Shown here: positions 1-5,586 of the stretch, one piece after another
Position numbering within the stretch: position 1 is the first letter of the stretch
Layout: every line of letters begins with the position of its first letter
From: Planctomycetia bacterium
Lineage (GTDB): Bacteria; Planctomycetota; UBA1135; GCA-002686595
Reading direction: 5' to 3'
NCBI GenBank assembly: GCA_005778045.1
Contig: SXKQ01000183.1
Location: 1 to 5,586 of the forward strand
DNA length: 5,586 bases
The notes under the pieces: generated by a model
What the model was told of the DNA's origin: nothing
Database searches by the model: none
The model's input: the letters and a program-made list of their open reading frames with translations, nothing else
Translations under genes and position numbers: made by a program

Positions 1-1637
<1,637 letters not shown>

Positions 1638-1672
1638 CGTGGTGCTCAGTAACTCCGTAGAAGAAGGGCGGG

Positions 1673-1678
1673 AGTATA
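1673..1678 (-). promoter_or_regulatory. Candidate -10 box of speA promoter (TATACT)
   Basis: Read on the minus strand, the hexamer is TATACT, five of six matches to the sigma-70 consensus, in otherwise very G+C-rich DNA. It ends 35 bases before the speA ATG, which would give a leader of roughly 28 bases. No clear TTGACA-like -35 box lies 16-18 bases upstream, so the promoter is only partly supported. Confidence 0.4.
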
Positions 1679-1717
1679 GGACGGACAGGCCCAGCCGTGG
1701 GCAGGCGCTTCCCCAAT

Positions 1718-1744
1718 CCGTGCCGGAGGGCGAGCGAGGCACGG
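1718..1744. repeat. 7-bp perfect inverted repeat, possible operator
   Basis: CCGTGCC at 1718-1724 is matched by its exact reverse complement GGCACGG at 1738-1744, with 13 bases between. The dyad lies between the two divergent start codons and covers the -35 zone of the candidate dehydratase promoter (around 1733-1738). A regulator bound here could affect that gene and, from upstream, speA. In DNA this G+C-rich a 7-bp match can arise by chance, so a regulatory role is only an inference. Confidence 0.3.
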
Positions 1745-1755
1745 CGCGCGGCGCG

Positions 1756-1761
1756 TAGAAT
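1756..1761 (+). promoter_or_regulatory. Candidate -10 box abutting the dehydratase start (TAGAAT)
   Basis: TAGAAT matches the sigma-70 -10 consensus at five of six positions and ends nine bases before the GTG start at 1771. Transcription would begin about 6-8 bases after the box, at about 1768-1771, so the mRNA would have almost no 5' leader. This fits the absence of any purine-rich ribosome site before the GTG. No convincing -35 box is visible. Confidence 0.4.
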
Positions 1762-1770
1762 CCCCCGGCC

Positions 1771-2760
1771 GTGAGTGTCGACCACCTCCAGCGGATCGTG
1801 ATCGCCCAAGCCGCCGAGCGCCTGCAGGGCGTGGTGCGGCGCACGCCGCTTGCGCCGTTTGAGTGCGCCGACGAGCGGGTCGATCTGCGCCTCAAGCTCG
1901 AGTGCTTGCAGGAGACGGGCTCGTTCAAGGCGCGCGGGGCGTGGAACCAGCTCGCGCTGCTCTCGCCCGCCGAGCGCGCGGTCGGAGTGGTCGCCGTCAG
2001 CTCCGGCAACCACGGCAAGGCGCTGGCTTGGGCGGCGCAGCGCGCGGGCGTGCGCGCGACGATCGTGATGCCCGCGGACGCGTACCCGAACAAGATCGCG
2101 GCCTGTCGCGAGTTCGGCGCCGAGGTGCTGCTCGGCGCGACGCGCGCGGAGGCCGAGCGGCTGTGCGCCGAGCGCGTGGCCGCCGGCGTGACGCTCGTGC
2201 ACCCTTACGACGCCGAGCGCACGCTGCAGGGAGCCGGAACGGTCGGACTCGAGATCGCGCAAGACTGGCCTGAAGTCGAGGTTGTGATCGTGTGTTGCGG
2301 CGGCGGTGGCCTGCTCGCGGGCTGCGCGCTCGCGATTCGCCAGACGCTCGGCCGGCGCGTGCTGATCGTCGGGGCCGAGCCCGCGGGCGCGCCCTCGATG
2401 AAGCTCTCGCTCGAGCAAGGCCGCGCGGTGACGCTCGAACGCATCACGACCAAGGTGCAGGGCCTGTGCCCGCCCTACGCCGGCCAACTCAACACCGAGA
2501 TCTGCGGCCTCTCCGTCGACTCGGTGGTCACGCTGTCCGACGAGGAGATTTTCGCCGCCCAGCGCGAGCTCGTGCTGGGCGGCGGCTGGACCGTCGAGCC
2601 TGCCGGCGCGGCGGCGACCGCGGTGGTGCTCTCCGGCAAGCTGCCGAGCCTCGCCTTGCATGGTCGCAGTCGCGCCGACCGCCTGCGCGTCGCGTGCGTT
2701 GTTTCCGGCGGCAACCCCGACCCCGCGCACATCGCGGCCGTCCGCGAGGGCAAGGCATGA
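1771..2760 (+). CDS. PLP-dependent threonine/serine dehydratase or serine racemase family enzyme
   Basis: A 329-residue fold-type II PLP enzyme, expected to be cytoplasmic and to deaminate L-threonine to 2-oxobutyrate and/or L-serine to pyruvate, or to racemise serine. Seen: TGSFKARGA at 49-57 with Lys53 as the Schiff-base lysine; SSGNHG at 77-82, which holds the cofactor and substrate carboxylate; the tetraglycine phosphate loop CCGGGGLLAG at 175-184; VEPAGA at 275-280; and VSGGN at 311-315, whose Ser312 should contact the pyridine nitrogen. The length matches the single-domain catabolic dehydratase/racemase type; there is no C-terminal ACT domain, so no IlvA-style isoleucine feedback is expected. 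The loop usually written T-I-A-D-G reads TKVQG at 227-231, and Lys83 replaces the common Gln/Ala after SSGNHG. The GTG start is well fixed: an in-frame TAG lies at 1756-1758 and no other plausible start codon lies between. Its stop overlaps the start of the methyltransferase gene. The family is secure; dehydratase versus racemase cannot be decided from sequence. Confidence 0.9.
   Translation: MSVDHLQRIVIAQAAERLQGVVRRTPLAPFECADERVDLRLKLECLQETGSFKARGAWNQLALLSPAERAVGVVAVSSGNHGKALAWAAQRAGVRATIVMPADAYPNKIAACREFGAEVLLGATRAEAERLCAERVAAGVTLVHPYDAERTLQGAGTVGLEIAQDWPEVEVVIVCCGGGGLLAGCALAIRQTLGRRVLIVGAEPAGAPSMKLSLEQGRAVTLERITTKVQGLCPPYAGQLNTEICGLSVDSVVTLSDEEIFAAQRELVLGGGWTVEPAGAAATAVVLSGKLPSLALHGRSRADRLRVACVVSGGNPDPAHIAAVREGKA
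2746..2750 (+). promoter_or_regulatory. Ribosome binding site for the TrmJ-like gene
   Basis: GAGGG lies six bases before the ATG at 2757, inside the last codons of the dehydratase gene. It supports this ATG as the start and coupled translation across the ATGA overlap. Confidence 0.6.
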
Positions 2761-3575
2761 AGCGTGTCGTCCTCGTCCGCACTCAGGGTCCGCGCAATGT
2801 CGGTTCGGTGATGCGCTCCGTCGCCAACTTCGGGCCGGTGGAGCTCGTGCTCGTGGCGCCCCAGAAGCACTCGATGCTCGTACACCCTGACTTCACCATG
2901 ATGGCCCACGGCGTCGAGAAGATCCGCGAGCGCATCCGCGTCGTGCCGACACTGGCGGAGGCGCTCGCTGACACGACGCACTCGGTCGCGTTCACGGCGC
3001 GGCCCCGCGACGGGCGCCTGCGGGCCGACTGGCGCGAGCGCGCGAACGAGTACCGCGACCTGTGCGACGACGACGGGCAGATGGTCGCGCTCGTGTTCGG
3101 CTCGGAGGCCGACGGCCTCTCCGGCGAGGAAACCGAGGCCTGCAAGGAGGTCGCCTTCCTGCCGACGAGCGCCGAGCACCAGTCGCTCAACCTCGCCACC
3201 GCCGCGAGCATCGTGCTGTTCACCCTCTACACCGGCGATGCCGTGCACAAGCGCGAGCGCGGTCCACGCATGGCGAGCGAGCGCCAGCAGAGCTTTCTGC
3301 GCGAGCACCTAAAGGCCGTGTACGGCGAGAAGGTCGCGCTCTCGCTCGCCGCGAAGCGGGACATCGAGGAGTCGATCGACCGCATCTTCACGCGCGTGCC
3401 GCTCGAGAGTCGCGATGCGCGCGCCTGGCACATGATGATGCGCGCCCTCGGCTCCAAGCTCTCGCCGCGCGACTTCGGCATCGGCGGCCCGCCCCGCGAC
3501 CTGCGCCGCGACGACGCCAAGCAGCGCTACGGCGAGCTCGACGACAGCCCCGAAGCGTCCGCGAGCGCCGACTAG
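2757..3575 (+). CDS. trmJ: TrmJ-like tRNA (Cm32/Um32) 2'-O-methyltransferase, SPOUT/TrmH family
   Basis: A 272-residue SAM-dependent RNA 2'-O-ribose methyltransferase; TrmJ proteins methylate nucleotide 32 in the tRNA anticodon loop. The three SPOUT motifs are present: motif 1 at 11-26 (GPRNVGSVMRSVANFG, with Asn14 and Arg20), motif 2 at 112-121 (LVFGSEADGL, with Glu117), and motif 3 at 142-152 (QSLNLATAASI), which form the knotted SAM site. After residue 175 a helical region contains IDRIFTRVPLESRDA (207-221), which resembles the TrmJ C-terminal segment with its FTRA-PES pattern and favours TrmJ over TrmH or RlmB. The protein is somewhat longer than E. coli TrmJ (about 246 residues), with an acidic, low-complexity end (GELDDSPEASASAD). 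The ATG overlaps the TGA of the dehydratase by four bases and has a GAGGG ribosome site, so the two are probably co-transcribed. SPOUT family membership is secure; the tRNA position-32 target is inferred from the C-terminal match. Confidence 0.88.
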   Translation: MKRVVLVRTQGPRNVGSVMRSVANFGPVELVLVAPQKHSMLVHPDFTMMAHGVEKIRERIRVVPTLAEALADTTHSVAFTARPRDGRLRADWRERANEYRDLCDDDGQMVALVFGSEADGLSGEETEACKEVAFLPTSAEHQSLNLATAASIVLFTLYTGDAVHKRERGPRMASERQQSFLREHLKAVYGEKVALSLAAKRDIEESIDRIFTRVPLESRDARAWHMMMRALGSKLSPRDFGIGGPPRDLRRDDAKQRYGELDDSPEASASAD

Positions 3576-3652
3576 CGCCGGGCTGCGATCTGAAATCGCA
3601 CGCGCCCCCTCCGCAGGGACGAGGGCGAGCGCGGCTCTCTGGCCTAGCTCAC
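3576..3652. terminator. Convergent spacer with small hairpins, possible weak bidirectional terminator
   Basis: This 77-base spacer lies between two convergent stop codons. It holds a 6-bp perfect stem, TGCGAT at 3584-3589 with ATCGCA at 3595-3600 around a 5-base loop. A second G+C-rich fold is possible from CCCT at 3607-3610 with AGGG at 3615-3618. Neither is followed by a T tract on either strand, so intrinsic termination is doubtful and Rho-type termination is equally possible. Confidence 0.25.
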
Positions 3653-5353
3653 TCAGCCGTCGGTCGGCTTGTCCGCCGGCTTTTCGGCCGGCTTTTCCGG
3701 CGCGGGCTCTGCCGGCTTCTCGGCCGGCTTGTCCGTGGGGGCCTGCTCGCTGGCGTCGCGGTTGCGGCGGCGCTTCTCGTCGCGCTCCTTGCGCTCGGCG
3801 TCGCGGCGGGCCTGGCGCTCGCGCATAGCGGCGTCCCACTCCTCGACCTTGGGCATCTCGGCGTCGAACATCCACGGCTCCATTTTGGCGCGCACGTCGG
3901 CGCCGACCTCGGCCTCGACGTGGGCGAGGAACTGCTCGAGCGTCGCGTTTCCGTGCAGGTGGTCGGCGACCCACTTGCGCATGAGCGCGAGAAAGCGCTC
4001 GTCGCCCACGCTCTCTCGCACCATGTGCAGCGCGATCGGGCCACGCACGTAGACGTTGGCGCCGAACATCTCCTCGACCGTGACATGGCCGGGCGCCGAG
4101 GCCTTCATCATGCGCGCCATGCCGTAGTTCGAACGCACCTTCTCGATGAACTTCTCCCGGCCCGCGTGGGACTCGTAGTACATCCACGCCGCGTACTCGG
4201 CGATGCCCTCGTTGATCCAGATGTCGTTCCAGTCCTCGACGCACACTGCATTGCCGAACCACTGGTGCGCGAGCTCGTGGGCGATGATGTCCTCGGAGCC
4301 CGTGCCCGCGCCGTAGACCGGCTTGGTCTGCGTCTCGAGCGCGCCGGGGATGCGCGCATTGGTGAGGATGTTGCCGGAGATCTCGAACGGATAGGGCCCG
4401 AAGGCCTGCGAGAAGAACGCGAGCACTTCGTCGGTCTTCTGGAACGCCTTGCGCGAGTTCTCCTTCGACTTGCGCGTGAACCAGTTGGTGATTTCGAGCC
4501 CCTCGGCGGTGTGGTACGTCTCCGAGTCGAGCTCGGCGATCGCGACCGTCGCGAGGTAGGTCGCCATCGGGTCGCGCGCCTTCCATACGAACGTGCGCGC
4601 GGCTTCCTCCTCGATCGTCTCGACGAGTACGCCGTTGGCAACTGCGTCGAGGGGCTTGGGCACGCGCAGGGAGATGCGGAAGAGCGCCTTGTCCTTGGGG
4701 TGGTCGTTGCACGGGAACCACGTCATCGCGCCCGCGGGCTGGCTGAAGACGTAGGCCTCGCCGTCGCGCACGGTCCAGCCCATGGCGAACATCGGCATCG
4801 ACGGGTCGCGCACGCCCTCGGGCTTGCCGTTGTAGGTGACCGTGCACTCGAAGGGCGTGCCGAGCGCGAGCGGGGCGGGCGGCGTGACGATCAGCTCGTC
4901 GGCCTCGCGCGCGAAGGTCGCGGCTGCGCCGTCGATGGTGATCGCGTCGACGGTCATGCCGTGAAAGTCGAGGTTGAAGCGCGAGAGCTCCTGGGTCGCG
5001 CTCGCGCGGATGCGGGTCGTACCGCGCAGCGGGCCGGCGGCGGCCTCGAGGTCGAGCGCGATGTCGTAGCTCTCGACGTCGTAGCCTCCGTTGCCCTGCT
5101 CGGGGATCAGCGAGTCGCCGATGCCCGCCGCGCCCGGGGTGGCGCCCCCGACTTCCGCAGGGATGAGCTCCGGCGGGACCGGCTCGGAGATCGCGACGGG
5201 CTTCGGGGCCGGCGTGGGCTCGACCGGTATCGCCGGTGCGGCTTGCTCCGCCTCGGTCGCGAGGTGAACCGGTTGCGGGGCCGCGGGCTCGCTGGCGCAG
5301 GCGGCGAGGACCAGCGGGGCGAAGGGGAGCGCGAGTCGGAAGGGGTGTTTCAT
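3653..5353 (-). CDS. Lipoprotein zinc metallopeptidase of the M1 (aminopeptidase N/LTA4H) family
   Basis: A 566-residue predicted zinc aminopeptidase that removes N-terminal residues from peptides outside the cytoplasm. The N-terminus is a lipoprotein signal: basic MKHPFR, hydrophobic stretch, lipobox LAAC with Cys19 as the lipidated residue. The +2 residue is Ala, not Asp, which in Gram-negatives favours the outer membrane. A Pro/Ala/Glu linker runs to about residue 88. The M1 N-terminal beta domain follows (about 90-275), including FPCNDHPKDKALF at 213-225. The catalytic domain has the substrate motif GALET at 337-341 (GAMEN in the classical enzymes), HELAH at 359-363, the third zinc ligand Glu382 in NEG with the expected 18-residue spacing, and Tyr435 in VYVRGP, the likely transition-state tyrosine. 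After about residue 505 there is no long helical C-terminal domain as in the roughly 870-residue PepN; instead an Arg/Glu-rich stretch (510-533) leads to a tail of six tetrapeptide units. An AGCAGG ribosome site lies 8 bases before the ATG. Active-site residues are complete; substrate is unknown. Confidence 0.93.
   Translation of the reverse strand: MKHPFRLALPFAPLVLAACASEPAAPQPVHLATEAEQAAPAIPVEPTPAPKPVAISEPVPPELIPAEVGGATPGAAGIGDSLIPEQGNGGYDVESYDIALDLEAAAGPLRGTTRIRASATQELSRFNLDFHGMTVDAITIDGAAATFAREADELIVTPPAPLALGTPFECTVTYNGKPEGVRDPSMPMFAMGWTVRDGEAYVFSQPAGAMTWFPCNDHPKDKALFRISLRVPKPLDAVANGVLVETIEEEAARTFVWKARDPMATYLATVAIAELDSETYHTAEGLEITNWFTRKSKENSRKAFQKTDEVLAFFSQAFGPYPFEISGNILTNARIPGALETQTKPVYGAGTGSEDIIAHELAHQWFGNAVCVEDWNDIWINEGIAEYAAWMYYESHAGREKFIEKVRSNYGMARMMKASAPGHVTVEEMFGANVYVRGPIALHMVRESVGDERFLALMRKWVADHLHGNATLEQFLAHVEAEVGADVRAKMEPWMFDAEMPKVEEWDAAMRERQARRDAERKERDEKRRRNRDASEQAPTDKPAEKPAEPAPEKPAEKPADKPTDG
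3662..3733 (-). repeat. Six tandem 12-bp units encoding the M1 peptidase tail
   Basis: Read on the minus strand, this stretch encodes residues 541-564 as six four-residue units: DKPA, EKPA, EPAP, EKPA, EKPA, DKPT. The DNA of the units is also alike, with recurring GCCGGCTT cores on the plus strand, so they probably arose by tandem duplication. Unit 3 is a diverged copy. The result is a flexible, proline-rich, charge-mixed C-terminus just before the stop. Confidence 0.8.
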
Positions 5354-5489
5354 GCGCGGGGCCTGCTAGGGAGCGAGAAATTACCCGGCGCGCCGCCCCT
5401 GAAGCGATCTCCGTGCGCCGTTACCCCGGCCCGAACCTCTTTCTTGCATGGCAGAGCGGCCGATCCGACCCCATGATATGCGTCCTACC
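5354..5489. promoter_or_regulatory. Divergent intergenic region between the M1 peptidase and cobalamin adenosyltransferase
   Basis: This 136-base spacer should hold both divergent promoters. On the minus strand the only A+T-rich element is TAATTT (complement of 5378-5383), about 24 bases before the peptidase ATG, a weak -10 candidate. On the plus strand CATGAT at 5472-5477 is a four-of-six -10 match. Neither has a clear -35 partner. A 10-base palindrome CGGCGCGCCG lies at 5386-5395, but it is pure G+C and may be chance. Confidence 0.4.
5362..5367 (-). promoter_or_regulatory. Ribosome binding site of the M1 peptidase
   Basis: On the minus strand the sequence is AGCAGG, one mismatch from AGGAGG, eight bases before the ATG at 5353. 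It supports the start that also gives a complete lipoprotein signal. Confidence 0.5.
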
Positions 5490-5586
5490 ATGGTCCGGCT
5501 CACTCGCATTTACACCAAAACTGGGGATGACGGCACGACGGCGCTCGGCGACGGAAGCCGCCTTGTCAAGCACCACCTGCGCATTC
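5490..5586 (+). CDS. PduO-type cob(I)alamin adenosyltransferase, N-terminal fragment
   Basis: Only the first 32 codons are inside the window. The visible protein begins [20 protein letters not shown] and continues [12 protein letters not shown]. This is the characteristic N-terminus of PduO/MMAB-type ATP:corrinoid adenosyltransferases: the TKTGDDGTT segment at 9-17 forms the ATP-binding loop, followed by LGDGSR-V-K. These enzymes move the 5'-deoxyadenosyl group of ATP onto cob(I)alamin to make coenzyme B12 for mutases and diol dehydratases, in the cytoplasm. An in-frame ATG at 5478 would add four residues (MRPT); the 5490 start is preferred because many family members begin MV-L--IYT. No purine-rich ribosome site precedes either ATG, so a very short leader is possible. 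The family call is strong for such a short piece, but which B12 enzyme it serves is outside the window. Confidence 0.88.
   Translation, partial: MVRLTRIYTKTGDDGTTALGDGSRLVKHHLRI

Larger units (their letters stand above)
1638..1770. promoter_or_regulatory. Divergent intergenic region between speA and the PLP dehydratase
   Basis: This 133-base spacer separates two divergent genes and must hold both promoters. It contains a minus-strand TATACT box, a plus-strand TAGAAT box just before the dehydratase start, and a perfect 7-bp inverted repeat between the two. No open frame with family resemblance is seen in it. The presence of promoters follows from the gene layout; the exact elements are inferred from hexamer matches. 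Confidence 0.6.

Noticed and set aside
3309..4847. A 512-codon minus-strand frame overlapping the M1 peptidase and the convergent methyltransferase.
   Set aside because: It is an out-of-frame shadow of the M1 gene with a basic, Arg-rich composition; it crosses the convergent spacer without any start or motif support.
5386..5395. 10-bp palindrome CGGCGCGCCG in the second divergent spacer.
   Set aside because: It is made only of G and C and contains a common 8-bp G+C palindrome; without conservation data it is not distinguishable from chance.
5381..5430. Two similar stretches, TTACCCGGC at 5381-5389 and TTACCCCGGC at 5421-5430, as possible direct repeats of a regulator site.
   Set aside because: They differ by an inserted C, the flanks do not match, and G+C-rich spacers give such matches easily.
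3062..5476. An 804-codon open frame on the plus strand, opposite the M1 peptidase and running out of the methyltransferase gene.
   Set aside because: It is an artefact of G/C-rich third positions on the other strand. It shows no family motif, its composition is Arg/Ala/Leu/Gly-rich, and both genes it overlaps have complete motifs in their own frames.

Overview
The window is a piece of a high-G+C bacterial chromosome (clearly above 60% G+C by eye, with most third codon positions G or C). It carries ordinary housekeeping and metabolic genes packed with short spacers. The M1 peptidase has a lipoprotein signal whose +2 residue is not Asp, and the polyamine gene is the long SpeA type. Both suggest a Gram-negative-type bacterium such as a planctomycete, myxobacterium or proteobacterium, but the sequence alone does not settle the phylum. 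I see no mobile element, CRISPR array, rRNA or tRNA gene.

Layout. Positions 1-1637, minus strand: 5' part of speA, biosynthetic arginine decarboxylase, whose C-terminus lies outside the window. Positions 1638-1770: divergent promoter region with a good minus-strand -10 box, a -10-like box almost touching the start of the plus-strand gene, and a 7-bp inverted repeat between them. Positions 1771-2760, plus strand: a fold-type II PLP enzyme of the threonine/serine dehydratase and serine racemase family. Positions 2757-3575, plus strand: a SPOUT RNA methyltransferase resembling TrmJ, overlapping the previous gene by ATGA and so probably translationally coupled. Positions 3576-3652: short convergent spacer with small hairpins. 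Positions 3653-5353, minus strand: a predicted lipoprotein zinc aminopeptidase of the M1 family, with a C-terminal charged segment and a 12-bp tandem repeat encoding a Lys/Pro/Ala/Glu tail. Positions 5354-5489: second divergent spacer. Positions 5490-5586, plus strand: first 32 codons of a PduO-type cob(I)alamin adenosyltransferase.

The genes do not form one pathway: polyamine synthesis, amino-acid deamination or racemisation, tRNA modification, extracytoplasmic peptide trimming and cobalamin activation. Only the dehydratase-methyltransferase pair looks like an operon. I found no convincing undescribed system. The points most worth a second look are the repeat-encoded tail and domain make-up of the M1 lipoprotein, the apparently leaderless GTG start of the dehydratase, and the inverted repeat in the first divergent promoter.
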